Assembly (NCBI RefSeq): GCF_001436315.1 | Contig: NZ_AYZA01000022.1 | Span: 154,013-203,398 of the forward strand | Source of the DNA: Ligilactobacillus aviarius subsp. aviarius DSM 20655 | GTDB lineage: Bacteria > Bacillota > Bacilli > Lactobacillales > Lactobacillaceae | Direction: 5' to 3' | DNA length: 49,386 nt | Part shown: one piece after another, positions 26,201 to 34,226 of the stretch | Layout: each line of letters starts with the position of its first letter | Numbering within the stretch: the first letter of the stretch is position 1 | Program-made: the position numbers and the translations under genes | Notes under the pieces: model-generated | What the model was told of the DNA's origin: nothing | What the model saw: the letters and a program-made list of their open reading frames with translations, nothing else | Database searches by the model: none

Positions 26201-27522
26201 AACTTGCAAATGGTTCAAATCAATTAGCAGGCGGCATTGGATCAATGAAGGGTCAATTACCAGCATTGACTGGTGGAATTGCCCAACTTGCAAATGGTTC
26301 AAATCAATTAGCAGGCGGCATTGGATCAATGAAGGGTCAATTACCGGCATTGACTGGCGGTGTTGCTCAACTTGCAAATGGCTCAAGCCAATTAGCAGGC
26401 GGCATCGGTTCAATGAGAAGTCAAATGCCAACAATGCTCGGTGCGATTTCAGCATTGTCAGCCGGAACTGGTCAATTGGCAGCCAATGCCCCGGCATTAG
26501 TTTCAGGCGCTGGTCAAGTTTCATCTGGAGCAGCATTGCTTGCTCAAAACCAAGGAACGTTAACAAACGGTCTTGGGCAGATGTACAGTCAAATCAGCGG
26601 AATGGCTGGGCAAGTCAACGAACTGGAAACTGGATTGACAACGGCAAGCAACGGGGCCAAGAAGATCAATCAAGGACTTGGAACCGCTAATAACTACCTC
26701 ACAGGCCTTAAGAATTCAGCAGCTGCGGATACGTACTATGTTCCAAAGGATGTTTTGAAGAGTAAAGAATATCAGAAGGCTGAAGATAGTTATCTTTCAC
26801 AAAACAAACATGCGGTTAAATTTACGATCGTCTTAAATGAAAACCCAAGCTCACTGAGTGCGATGAAGACGGTTGAAAATATTCAAAGTCTTGTGAATAA
26901 GTCAATTAAGGGAACATCCCTTTCAGGCGCAAAGGTTGCTTTAGGTGGTCAAACGGCATACATCAATGATACGCGGAATGTTGCTTCGAAGGACTTCATT
27001 CGGACGGCAATCATCATGTTGACCGGAATCTTGTTGGCATTGATGCTGATCACGCGGTCGATCTTACAACCGTTCTACATTCTGGGAACATTATTGTTGG
27101 CATACATCATGTCATTAGATATTACGCATTTGATCAGTAAGGCATTCTTAGGCCAAAGCATGTTGACGTGGAATACACCATTCTTTAGCTTTATCATGCT
27201 GATCGCCTTAGGGGTTGACTACAGTATCTTCTTGATGATGAAGTATCAAGAAGATGATGGCTTCCTCGCAACGCCGGGAGCGCGGATCGTGAAGGCTGCA
27301 ACCGAAATCGGAGCCGTGGTTGTTTCAGCTGCTTTGATTTTGAGCGGAACCTTCGCTGCTTTGATGCCATCCGGAGTCTTGACGTTGATTCAAGTTGCGT
27401 TAGTTGTAATTATCGGGTTAACGATTCTGGTATTTGCAATTCCAACGATCATTCCGAGTCTTTTGAGCCTGACATATCCGATTAAGGATAAGATGGATAA
27501 GACAACGAAAAAGAAACACTAA
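23290..27522 (+). CDS. MMPL/RND-family membrane transporter with long repetitive extracytoplasmic domain
   Basis: The 1410-residue protein has two blocks of six membrane segments (about residues 12-30 and 183-385, then about 1240-1400) with MMPL signatures (FGIGTDYNILMFDQF and ALGVDYSIFLMMKYQ). The charged Asp of each block is the usual proton-relay position. Between them lies a very long extracytoplasmic insert (about residues 480-1150). It is rich in Ala, Asn, Gln, Gly and Leu and built of ANGA/NQLA-type short repeats, as in YhgE/Pip-like proteins, and includes two sets of 84-bp tandem repeats. It probably exports a lipid, peptide or drug. It sits opposite a tetR gene with shared operators. 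Confidence 0.92.
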   Translation: MEQKDGSKKRYIVQAIIWVVLLIASLITLPNINQLVREKGQIKLPSDLTSQVADNIQNHWGRHEDNTRQVVVVFNNGDRKLSANQQDNIDATINSFKHQEKKYHIKSMTAPNENKYTRAQLISKDKTTEILQLNVDKNITVAKTRELITKGAKTPGVKTYVTGSDILNDDFISETQEGIKKTETITIVFIFIVLALIFRSPLTPIFSLLSVGISMLISLSVVMNLAKHFNFPLSNFTQVFMVVVLFGIGTDYNILMFDQFKEELSKGLSPLQATRRSLRIAGKTILFSGSSVLIGFSTLGLAKFSIYRSAVGVAVSVAILLLALLTLNPFFMAMLGKRIFWPSKKFDGSSTNKMWHNISKTMVKMPFIGLIVTALCALPFFLSKGSPLNYDTLVELNDSVPAKQGFKVVQKHFSKGTAEPTTLYIKTDRPVDNEKDLKEIDELARQIQAVKGVKTVATVTEPGGSKLKELYVNDQLKTVTNGTKDARKGLNQISNGLDGANSQLKGANIQAGVDGAKKLYDGSQQLQAGANTLANGASTLGNGMVTYANGVYTLNNGMSQLAAATGGLGSGVDALYNGANALNSGLATLNSKTGALSSGVNALFNGANALNGGLSTLNGKTGALSTGVNALFNGANALNGGLSTLNSKTDALSTGVNKLTDGSNQLVNGSNELADKLNAAKNNQQLAQLGPKVKELQAGANQVADGLKQVQSQLNSSQMQQLKGQLGNLTNALSQLQNAATPDISGIQKTAQALSSNSDKAKTDAGNLQNALNQLKQAAGSASSGSAGLSDQDINNIVNSVQGLNDSQKQQLQGALQSASNQIAQKQQQMMSGLSDSINSATNSAQALQNDMQSVSSSGSDLSNQLNQLQSTAEQLSKLKTMASQSQTQEAVNNLNNAVNQLQGAINKLAPGSSQVADGVGQLSQATGQIQDMVNQAAAGATQISNGANALNDGLNQLGSQVPTLTSGIAQLANGSNQLAGGIGSMKGQLPALTGGIAQLANGSNQLAGGIGSMKGQLPALTGGVAQLANGSSQLAGGIGSMRSQMPTMLGAISALSAGTGQLAANAPALVSGAGQVSSGAALLAQNQGTLTNGLGQMYSQISGMAGQVNELETGLTTASNGAKKINQGLGTANNYLTGLKNSAAADTYYVPKDVLKSKEYQKAEDSYLSQNKHAVKFTIVLNENPSSLSAMKTVENIQSLVNKSIKGTSLSGAKVALGGQTAYINDTRNVASKDFIRTAIIMLTGILLALMLITRSILQPFYILGTLLLAYIMSLDITHLISKAFLGQSMLTWNTPFFSFIMLIALGVDYSIFLMMKYQEDDGFLATPGARIVKAATEIGAVVVSAALILSGTFAALMPSGVLTLIQVALVVIIGLTILVFAIPTIIPSLLSLTYPIKDKMDKTTKKKH
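25000..25251 (+). repeat. Three in-frame 84-bp tandem repeats (28 residues each), set A
   Basis: The units start at 25000, 25084 and 25168 and encode variants of GVNALFNGANALNGGLSTLN plus eight further residues (S/GKTGALST-like). They lie within the extracytoplasmic insert of the MMPL protein. They are near-identical at the DNA level, which suggests recent duplication. Confidence 0.85.
26191..26442 (+). repeat. Three in-frame 84-bp tandem repeats, set B
   Basis: The units start at 26191, 26275 and 26359 and encode GIAQLANGSNQLAGGIGSMK plus GQLPALTG. The first two are nearly identical in DNA; the third has diverged. Repeat copy number here could vary between strains. Confidence 0.87.
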
Positions 27523-27530
27523 TCAAAAAT

Positions 27531-27562
27531 AAAAAATTGCAGGTTTTGCCTGCAATTTTTTT
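27531..27562 (+). terminator. Terminator of the MMPL gene
   Basis: AAAAATTGCAGG, loop TTTT, CCTGCAATTTTTTT, 9 bases past the stop. Confidence 0.88.
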
Positions 27563-27647
27563 ATTGGCGTGAAAGTGTTTAGTTAGAATAAATAATTAAA
27601 ATTTGGTAAGATAGAGTTAATGATTTTTTGATGATAGGGTGAGAATG

Positions 27648-28886
27648 ATGCACGATAATAAGGAAACACAGGAAGAAATCCGCTGCTCATTTTGCGGAAA
27701 ATCGGAATCACAGGTTAACAATATGATTTCGGGACCTGGAGTTTATATCTGCGATGAATGCGTTGAAGTTGCAGATTCAATTATCAAACAGGAACAACGC
27801 GCACAACTAGCAAATGACTTTTCACGAATTCCAACACCGCAAGAGATCGTGAAGACCTTGGACCAATATGTGATCGGTCAAAAACAAGCCAAGAAGGTTT
27901 TGGCAGTTGCGGTCTACAACCACTACAAGCGAATTTCATCATCGCTTAATAGTGATGATGATACCGAATTACAGAAAAGCAATATTTGCTTAGTCGGTCC
28001 GACTGGTTCAGGGAAAACATACCTTGCCCAAAATTTGGCGCGGGTTTTAAATGTTCCGTTTGCGATTGCCGACGCAACCACGTTAACGGAAGCCGGTTAT
28101 GTTGGGGAAGACGTTGAAAACATTCTGTTGAAGTTGATTCAAAATGCAGATTACGATATTGAACGCGCCCAACGCGGGATTATTTATATTGATGAAATTG
28201 ATAAAATCGCCAAGAAAGCCGAGAACGTTTCGATCACCCGGGATGTTTCCGGTGAAGGGGTTCAACAAGCATTATTGAAGATCCTTGAAGGAACGGTTGC
28301 AAGTGTTCCGCCACAGGGAGGACGGAAACACCCACAACAAGAACTCATTCAAATTGATACAACCAATATCTTATTTATTGTCGGCGGAGCTTTTGATGGA
28401 ATTGAAAACATCGTTAAAAACCGTCTCGGTGATAAGACGATCGGCTTTGGAACCAATTCAAGTTCATCATTTGATGAAAGCAAGAGTTTGATGCAGCAGA
28501 TCATTCCAGAAGACTTGATGAAGTTTGGATTAATTCCGGAATTTATCGGCCGGCTTCCAATTTTAACTTCACTTGAGAAACTTAATGAACATGATTTGGT
28601 TCGAATCTTAACGGAACCGAAGAATGCGTTAGTTAAACAGTATAAGAAGTTAATGGCGTTGGATGATGTTGAGCTTGAATTTACCGATGAAGCCTTAAGC
28701 GAAATGGCTCAGTTAGCCATTCGGCGGAATACCGGTGCGCGGGGATTACGTTCAATCGTTGAACATACGATGATGGATGTAATGTATGAAACTCCAAGTA
28801 ATGATCAAATCAAGAAGGTCATTATTACGGGAGATGCCGTTAAGGGTACTGGGAAACCGGAAGTTATCATGGCAAATGAAAAATAG
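27648..28886 (+). CDS. clpX: ATP-dependent Clp protease ATP-binding subunit ClpX
   Basis: This AAA+ unfoldase feeds ClpP. From ATG 27648 it has 412 residues. The N-terminal zinc finger is CSFCGK...ICDEC, Walker A is GPTGSGKT, Walker B is IIYIDEIDK, the IGF loop for ClpP docking is KTIGFG and sensor 2 is GARGLRS. ATG 27648 or 27645 is chosen over GTG 27639 because AGGGTG lies just upstream. Many lactobacilli have ysxC/engB directly after clpX; here gnd follows. Confidence 0.97.
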   Translation: MHDNKETQEEIRCSFCGKSESQVNNMISGPGVYICDECVEVADSIIKQEQRAQLANDFSRIPTPQEIVKTLDQYVIGQKQAKKVLAVAVYNHYKRISSSLNSDDDTELQKSNICLVGPTGSGKTYLAQNLARVLNVPFAIADATTLTEAGYVGEDVENILLKLIQNADYDIERAQRGIIYIDEIDKIAKKAENVSITRDVSGEGVQQALLKILEGTVASVPPQGGRKHPQQELIQIDTTNILFIVGGAFDGIENIVKNRLGDKTIGFGTNSSSSFDESKSLMQQIIPEDLMKFGLIPEFIGRLPILTSLEKLNEHDLVRILTEPKNALVKQYKKLMALDDVELEFTDEALSEMAQLAIRRNTGARGLRSIVEHTMMDVMYETPSNDQIKKVIITGDAVKGTGKPEVIMANEK

Positions 28887-28908
28887 ACTTTCAGGACCAT
28901 TCTTTTTT

Positions 28909-28917
28909 TGCTAGAAT
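28909..28917 (+). promoter_or_regulatory. Extended -10 promoter element of gnd
   Basis: TGCTAGAAT (TGn plus TAGAAT), with a weak TTTCAG 17 bases before the hexamer, lies about 32 bases upstream of the gnd ATG. Confidence 0.5.
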
Positions 28918-28948
28918 AGTTTTGAGATTAGTAGTGGGAGGCTTTAAA

Positions 28949-30373
28949 ATGGAAAAAGCACAGATCGGTGTTATTGGAATGGCTGTCATGGGGAAGAACC
29001 TTGCGTTGAACATTGAACGGCAAGGTTATCGCGTTGCGGTATACGATTGGGATTCAACGTATACTAAGCAAGCAATGAAAGATCATGGCGACAAGAATTT
29101 TGTTGCAAGTTACGAAATGAAGGATTTCGTTGAATCAATTGAGAAACCGCGGCGGATCTTAATGATGGTTAAGGCTGGCGCTCCAACCGATTCAACTATT
29201 CAAAACGTTTTACCTTACCTTGATAAGGGTGATGTTTTGATCGATGGCGGGAATACCTTCTTTAAGGATACAATGCGGCGGAATAAGGAGCTTGAAAATT
29301 CCGGAATCAATTTCATCGGAATGGGAACTTCAGGCGGACAAAAGGGTGCATTGAACGGTCCTTCATTGATGCCCGGCGGTCAAAAAGAAGCTTACGATCT
29401 GGTTGCTCCAATTTTAAAGCAAATTGCGGCCAAGGCACCTGAAGATGGCGAACCATGTGTTGCTTACATTGGACCAAATGGTGCTGGACACTACGTTAAG
29501 ATGGTTCACAATGGAATTGAATACGGCGATATGGAATTGATCGCTGAAAGTTATGACTTGATGAAGCGCGTCCTTCATATGTCAAATGCTGAAATTGCAG
29601 CAACGTTTGATGAATGGCGGCATACTGAATTAAACAGTTACCTGATCGATATTACAGCTGAAATTTTGACGCGGAAAGATGATCTTGGAACTGGAAAAGA
29701 CATCATTGATGTGATCCTTGATCGGGCCGGAAATAAGGGAACTGGAAAATGGAGTTCACAAAGTGCACTTGATCTTGGAATGCCGCAAACATTGATTACT
29801 GAAGCAGTGTATGCCCGCTACATTTCAGCCATGAAGAAGGAACGGGTTCAAGCAAGTAAGGTTTTGCCACAACCTGAAAATCAAGTTCCAGAAGTCGATA
29901 AGCAAGCAACGATTGAAAAAATTCGGAAGGCCCTTTACTTCAGTAAGATCATGAGTTACGCTCAAGGATTTGAACAGATCAAAGTGGCTTCGGACAATTA
30001 TCAATGGAACATTCACCTTGGAGAACTTGCAAAGATTTGGCGTGCAGGATGCATTATTCGGGCTCAATTCTTACAAAAGATTACCGATGCATACGATCGT
30101 GATCCAGAATTGGATAACCTTTTGCTTGATGATTACTTTAAAGAAGTTGTTACCAAGTATCAAAGCGATGTTCGCGATGTTGTTGCGTTAGCTGTTCGGG
30201 CTGGGATTCCATGCCCATGCTTTACATCGGCAGTGACATACTATGATCAATACCGGTCAGCTGATCTTCCAGCAAATATGATTCAGGCCCAACGTGATTA
30301 CTTTGGGGCTCACACATTTGAACGGACTGACCGTGAAGGCAACTTCCACTATGAATGGTATCCTGAAGAGTAA
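28949..30373 (+). CDS. gnd: 6-phosphogluconate dehydrogenase, decarboxylating
   Basis: This enzyme oxidises 6-phosphogluconate to ribulose 5-phosphate, CO2 and NADPH. It has 474 residues from ATG 28949 (GGGAGG upstream). The N-terminal Rossmann motif is [16 protein letters not shown]. The catalytic region [19 protein letters not shown] has the proton-shuttling Lys and Glu. The signature is [11 protein letters not shown]. The substrate loop reads [14 protein letters not shown] rather than the commoner GVSGGEEGA form; this is a small departure and activity is still expected. It is followed by a terminator and then a two-component system. Confidence 0.96.
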   Translation: MEKAQIGVIGMAVMGKNLALNIERQGYRVAVYDWDSTYTKQAMKDHGDKNFVASYEMKDFVESIEKPRRILMMVKAGAPTDSTIQNVLPYLDKGDVLIDGGNTFFKDTMRRNKELENSGINFIGMGTSGGQKGALNGPSLMPGGQKEAYDLVAPILKQIAAKAPEDGEPCVAYIGPNGAGHYVKMVHNGIEYGDMELIAESYDLMKRVLHMSNAEIAATFDEWRHTELNSYLIDITAEILTRKDDLGTGKDIIDVILDRAGNKGTGKWSSQSALDLGMPQTLITEAVYARYISAMKKERVQASKVLPQPENQVPEVDKQATIEKIRKALYFSKIMSYAQGFEQIKVASDNYQWNIHLGELAKIWRAGCIIRAQFLQKITDAYDRDPELDNLLLDDYFKEVVTKYQSDVRDVVALAVRAGIPCPCFTSAVTYYDQYRSADLPANMIQAQRDYFGAHTFERTDREGNFHYEWYPEE

Positions 30374-30385
30374 TTAGCAAATAAA

Positions 30386-30429
30386 AATCAAGAAAACGCC
30401 ACGAGATAGTTTTCGTGACGTTTTTGATT
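30386..30429 (+). terminator. Terminator after gnd
   Basis: An imperfect hairpin pairs AAAACGCCACGA with TCGTGACGTTTT and is followed by T residues. A visible promoter for the next gene is lacking, so partial read-through is possible. Confidence 0.6.
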
Positions 30430-30453
30430 ATTTAACATTGGAGTGAGAAATTA

Positions 30454-31140
30454 ATGAGCAGAATATTGATTGTTGAAGATGAAGAAAATTTAGCACGATT
30501 TGTTGAATTAGAGTTAAAACATGAAGGATATGAAACTCAAGTCAGTTATGACGGCCGGGAGGCCCTTGAATTGGCCTTGAATGAAGACTGGAATGCCATT
30601 CTTTTGGACTTGATGCTTCCAGGATTAAACGGACTTGAAGTTTGTCGCCGAATTCGCCAGGTGAAAACGACCCCGATTATCATGATGACGGCTCGCGATT
30701 CAGTTATCGACCGGGTTTCAGGATTGGATCACGGGGCTGACGACTACATCGTCAAACCGTTTGCCATTGAAGAATTATTGGCGCGTTTACGAGCCGTTCT
30801 TCGGCGGGTTGATTTAGAAGATGAAGGGCGCGCTGGCAAGGCAACGACGGTCACATATAAAGATTTGACGATTGAAAAGGAAAATCGAATCGTCCGGCGC
30901 GGTGATGAAGTAATTGAATTAACGAAACGGGAATATGAATTGCTGTTAACGTTAATGGAAAATGTCAACGTGGTCCTTGCCCGGGAAGACCTTTTGAAAA
31001 AAGTTTGGGGCTATGAAAGTAAAATTGAAACCAACGTGGTCGATGTTTATATTCGGTACTTGCGGAACAAGATCGACCGTCCCGGTGAAGACAGTTATAT
31101 TCAAACGGTTCGCGGAACTGGATATGTAATGCGGTCGTAA
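30454..31140 (+). CDS. Two-component response regulator, OmpR/ArlR family
   Basis: The 228-residue protein has a receiver domain (acidic pocket VEDEEN, phosphoacceptor Asp52 in LLDLMLPG, Lys in IVKPF) and a C-terminal winged helix (RIVRRGDEVIELTKREYELL, then VRGTGYVM). It lies 4 bases before a histidine kinase. The gnd neighbourhood and the sequence suggest the ArlR group found in lactobacilli; orthology is inferred. Confidence 0.93.
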   Translation: MSRILIVEDEENLARFVELELKHEGYETQVSYDGREALELALNEDWNAILLDLMLPGLNGLEVCRRIRQVKTTPIIMMTARDSVIDRVSGLDHGADDYIVKPFAIEELLARLRAVLRRVDLEDEGRAGKATTVTYKDLTIEKENRIVRRGDEVIELTKREYELLLTLMENVNVVLAREDLLKKVWGYESKIETNVVDVYIRYLRNKIDRPGEDSYIQTVRGTGYVMRS

Positions 31141-31144
31141 ACCA

Positions 31145-32671
31145 ATGAACAAGGAAGTTATTAACGGCGAAAAAATGCAGGAAAGTACAAAGCGGCCAAC
31201 TTCATTAAAGGTTAAGTGGTCGCTGGGGACAGCCCTGGGAACGACGATTATTTTTGCGATTTTTGCAGTGCTGCTTTTCCAGTGCTTTTCAAGCATGTTG
31301 CTGAAACAGGATCAAAACAATGTGCGTAGTGCATTAAACGCGACGGAACAAAAGCTGAATAACTGTCACCATAATTTAACGATCGAAGACATTCAACGGT
31401 CATTTAATATTGATTATTCGCCGCAACGCCCGGCAAAGGATAGTCCGTATAAAGACTCATTTATTCAATCAGCATCGCATGAAGGGTTGACGGTGAGTGT
31501 TTATGATTGTTCCGGCCGTGAATTATATACAACGAAGCATAATACAATTAAGTTTCACAAAGTCAAGGAATTAACGGAAACGCATTACCGGCAGAATGGG
31601 CATACGATCTTACTGTTACGGAAGCCAATTCTGGATAAGGGAACCCACCAGGTAATTGGTTACGTTCAGATTTCAAACCGCCTCGTGCAATACGATCAAA
31701 GCCGGCACAAGCTGATTACCTTATTCATTATTATTGGTCTAACGGTTTGTTTTGCAATTGCGTTGATGAGTTACTGGTTGTCATCTCTTCTTTTACAACC
31801 AATCGATACGCTGAATGAAACAATCGATAAAATCAACAGTAATGATGATGAAGGGAAGGCCTTGTCTGAAGTACGGGTTCCAGTTGTTTCAAAGGATGAT
31901 GAGCTTGCAGAATTAACGGTTTTGTTTAACCGGATGTTGGACCGGATGCACCGGTATGTTGAGCAACAGCAGCAATTTGTCGGCGATGTTTCGCATGAAT
32001 TGCGGACACCGGTTGCCATTATTCAAGGTCATTTAGAATTGCTTGAACGCTGGGGGAAAGACGATCCGCAAGTGCTTGATGAATCGATCAAGGCCTCGCT
32101 TCAAGAAATTGATCGGATGAAGAATTTAGTTCAGGAAATGCTTGATTTATCCCGGGCAGAACAGGTTGAAATTCAGTATAAAAATGAGATTGCTGATGCG
32201 CGGGAAGTCGGCTTACAGGTCTTTAACGACTTTAAGATGATTCACCCTGATTTTCAAATTGTATTAGATAATGATTTGAAAACGAAGACCCCGGTTCGAA
32301 TTTATCGGAACCACCTTGAACAGATTTTGATTATTTTGCTTGATAACGCGGTCAAGTATTCAACTGATCGCAAGGAAATTCACATGGCAATGTCCAAAAA
32401 TACCCGATATGTTGAGCTGGTTGTTCAAGATTTCGGAGAAGGAATTTCCCAGGCGAATATTAAAAAGATTTTTGATCGGTTCTACCGGGTCGATAAGGCC
32501 CGCAGCCGGAATAAGGGTGGAAATGGATTAGGACTTTCGATTGCCCATCGGTTAGTTGAAGGTTATCATGGCTCGATCAGCGTTGAAAGTGTTGAAGGAC
32601 AAGGATCAGTCTTTAAAGTTCAGTTACCCCTTGTGAAAGACGTTCAAAAAGGAAGGTGTGACAAAACGTAA
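31145..32671 (+). CDS. Sensor histidine kinase, ArlS-like, with repeat-derived C-terminus
   Basis: This 508-residue membrane kinase has membrane segments at about 28-52 and 187-212 flanking an extracytoplasmic sensor. A HAMP domain and the H-box (DVSHELRTP, His284) follow, then the ATPase motifs LLDNAVKYS (N box), DFGEGIS (G1) and GNGLGLSIAH (G2). The catalytic domain is complete at about residue 496. The last residues (GRCDKT) and the stop codon are encoded by dispersed repeat copy 3. The ATG at 31145 has a weak ribosome-binding site, so coupling to the regulator or initiation at ATG 31175 is possible. Confidence 0.93.
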   Translation: MNKEVINGEKMQESTKRPTSLKVKWSLGTALGTTIIFAIFAVLLFQCFSSMLLKQDQNNVRSALNATEQKLNNCHHNLTIEDIQRSFNIDYSPQRPAKDSPYKDSFIQSASHEGLTVSVYDCSGRELYTTKHNTIKFHKVKELTETHYRQNGHTILLLRKPILDKGTHQVIGYVQISNRLVQYDQSRHKLITLFIIIGLTVCFAIALMSYWLSSLLLQPIDTLNETIDKINSNDDEGKALSEVRVPVVSKDDELAELTVLFNRMLDRMHRYVEQQQQFVGDVSHELRTPVAIIQGHLELLERWGKDDPQVLDESIKASLQEIDRMKNLVQEMLDLSRAEQVEIQYKNEIADAREVGLQVFNDFKMIHPDFQIVLDNDLKTKTPVRIYRNHLEQILIILLDNAVKYSTDRKEIHMAMSKNTRYVELVVQDFGEGISQANIKKIFDRFYRVDKARSRNKGGNGLGLSIAHRLVEGYHGSISVESVEGQGSVFKVQLPLVKDVQKGRCDKT

Positions 32672-32817
32672 AAAACGAGCGTGGTGGAAGCAGAAAAGCG
32701 AATGAATCGCGGAGCATAGATTCGGAGTTTTTCGAACTTCCACATAGCTCGTTTGTTTTGGAACCCGATTATGCGAATATAACAAAAAGGCTGCGATTTA
32801 CGTCACAGCCTCTTTTT
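32653..32817 (+). repeat. Dispersed intergenic repeat, copy 3 (complete)
   Basis: The left end AAGGTGTGACAAAACG lies inside the histidine kinase gene and supplies its TAA. The conserved core GGAACCCGATTATGCG lies at 32760-32775. The terminal hairpin reads GGCTG...CAGCC where other copies have GGTTG...CAACC, a compensatory change. The hairpin ends next to the yidC stop on the minus strand. Confidence 0.9.
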
Positions 32818-32818
32818 A

Positions 32819-33748
32819 TTACTTATTTCGATGTTGCTTGCCAGCATTGCGTTGGCGGTTTAAATTATGAGTTTCAGCTGATTTTTCCTGCGCATCCTTA
32901 ATTTGGGCTTGGATTGGCTTGATTGGTTCTGGATGAACGGGTTTCCGTGCAGCCATTTGAGCTTCAACTTCTTTTTTGATTCGTGGACGCATTCCGTTGA
33001 TCAATAATGTCTGAAGACATGCAATGATTCCGCCCGCAAAGAAGTACAATCCTAATCCGGCAGGGGCAATCCAGGTCATAAAGGCAAACATTACTGGGGT
33101 GTAAATCATCATCATTCCCGTTGTCATTTTTGCCATTTGACCATTTTGTTGCGGCATTCCCCGGGTTGACAGCCAACCTTGAAGGGCATAGATCAAGAAA
33201 GTCAATGCAACAAACGTAAAGCTGCGGCCGGCAAGGTTGATGCCGAAGAATGTTGAGTGGGCCAAGTCAGGTGAATATTCAATTGCGGCATACAATGCAG
33301 CAAAGATCGGCATTTGAATCAAAAGGGGCAAACACCCGATTCCGCCGGTCATTGAAATTTCGTTATCCCGATACAGGGCCATCATTTGTTGGCTTAAAAG
33401 CATTTGTTCTTCTTGCGTTTGCGCTTTTTGCGCTTGTTTTTGAAGTTCCATTAATTGTGGTTGAATCGCAGCCATTTTTTCTTGCTGAACCGTTGATTTT
33501 TTCATTTGACTCAGCATCAATGGTAATAACAAGAACCGGACAACGATCGTAATCACGACGATCGACCACCCGTAACTACCGCCTAAAAGGTTTGCAAGCC
33601 ACTTTAAAAGGTGTTGGGTTGGAACTGCAAGGTAATCATAAATGAATCCGTATGGCTTTCCAGAGCTTGTACGTTGAACGCATCCGCCAAGGAAAAGCGA
33701 AACGGTTAAAAACATCCCTGCAAGGATCCCAATTTTTTTCTTTTTCAA
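32819..33748 (-). CDS. yidC: Membrane protein insertase YidC/OxaA (lipoprotein type)
   Basis: YidC inserts and folds membrane proteins with or without Sec. The 309-residue precursor has a lipoprotein signal with lipobox LGGC (Cys23). Five hydrophobic segments follow (including YGWSIVVITIVVRFLLLPLM and GGIGCLPLLIQMPIFAALYA), with the hydrophilic-groove Arg in the first (VVRFLLLP). A basic C-terminal tail ends RNAGKQHRNK. The start is TTG 33748 with GAGGA upstream. acyP lies upstream on the same strand. The gene ends at repeat copy 3. Confidence 0.95.
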   Translation of the reverse strand: MKKKKIGILAGMFLTVSLFLGGCVQRTSSGKPYGFIYDYLAVPTQHLLKWLANLLGGSYGWSIVVITIVVRFLLLPLMLSQMKKSTVQQEKMAAIQPQLMELQKQAQKAQTQEEQMLLSQQMMALYRDNEISMTGGIGCLPLLIQMPIFAALYAAIEYSPDLAHSTFFGINLAGRSFTFVALTFLIYALQGWLSTRGMPQQNGQMAKMTTGMMMIYTPVMFAFMTWIAPAGLGLYFFAGGIIACLQTLLINGMRPRIKKEVEAQMAARKPVHPEPIKPIQAQIKDAQEKSAETHNLNRQRNAGKQHRNK

Positions 33749-33821
33749 TTTTCAAATCCTCTCATTATAGTTTCATGAACTATGATAAGAAAAATATATC
33801 GGAATTTCAATATCTTCCCGG

Positions 33822-34097
33822 TTATTGATAAGTAACTGAAAAGTCTTTATATGGAGCATGGTCAATTTCATCGATACGAACATCATCGACGCGGCCGCTC
33901 GGGGAAGGCGAAAGCTTAACCTGACTGATAAACTGTTGCAAGGTCATTGGATCAGCCTGAGCTTCAATATAAACAGAGCCGTCATTTCGGTTCATTACGA
34001 TTCCCTTTACGCCTAATTCATCGGCCAGCTTTTTGGTCATAAAGCGGAAACCGACGCCTTGAACGAGTCCATAGACTTCGAGTTTGATTGTTTTCAT
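33822..34097 (-). CDS. acyP: Acylphosphatase
   Basis: This 91-residue enzyme hydrolyses acyl phosphates. The catalytic Arg is in GLVQGVGFR and the Asn is in MNRNDGSV. Length and motifs are those of the family. It lies upstream of yidC on the same strand with a 73-base gap, an arrangement common in lactobacilli. AAAGAAAGTGG precedes the ATG. Confidence 0.95.
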   Translation of the reverse strand: MKTIKLEVYGLVQGVGFRFMTKKLADELGVKGIVMNRNDGSVYIEAQADPMTLQQFISQVKLSPSPSGRVDDVRIDEIDHAPYKDFSVTYQ

Positions 34098-34226
34098 GAA
34101 ACCACTTTCTTTCTTTAAATTAACAATATTTTAGCATAAATGACCTTTTAAATTTAAGGGTTATGTTTTTCTTTATTGAATTGAGTATGGTAAAATCTAA
34201 TCTAGATTTTTATCGGAGGGATAATT

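Noticed and set aside
25000-26442. CRISPR-like array
   Set aside because: Repeats are contiguous 84-bp coding units without spacers and maintain the reading frame of the exporter.
24942-26566. Long minus-strand open frames (106 and 148 codons) opposite the MMPL insert
   Set aside because: They are shadows of the in-frame 84-bp repeats of the real gene, have repetitive low-complexity products and lack ribosome-binding sites.
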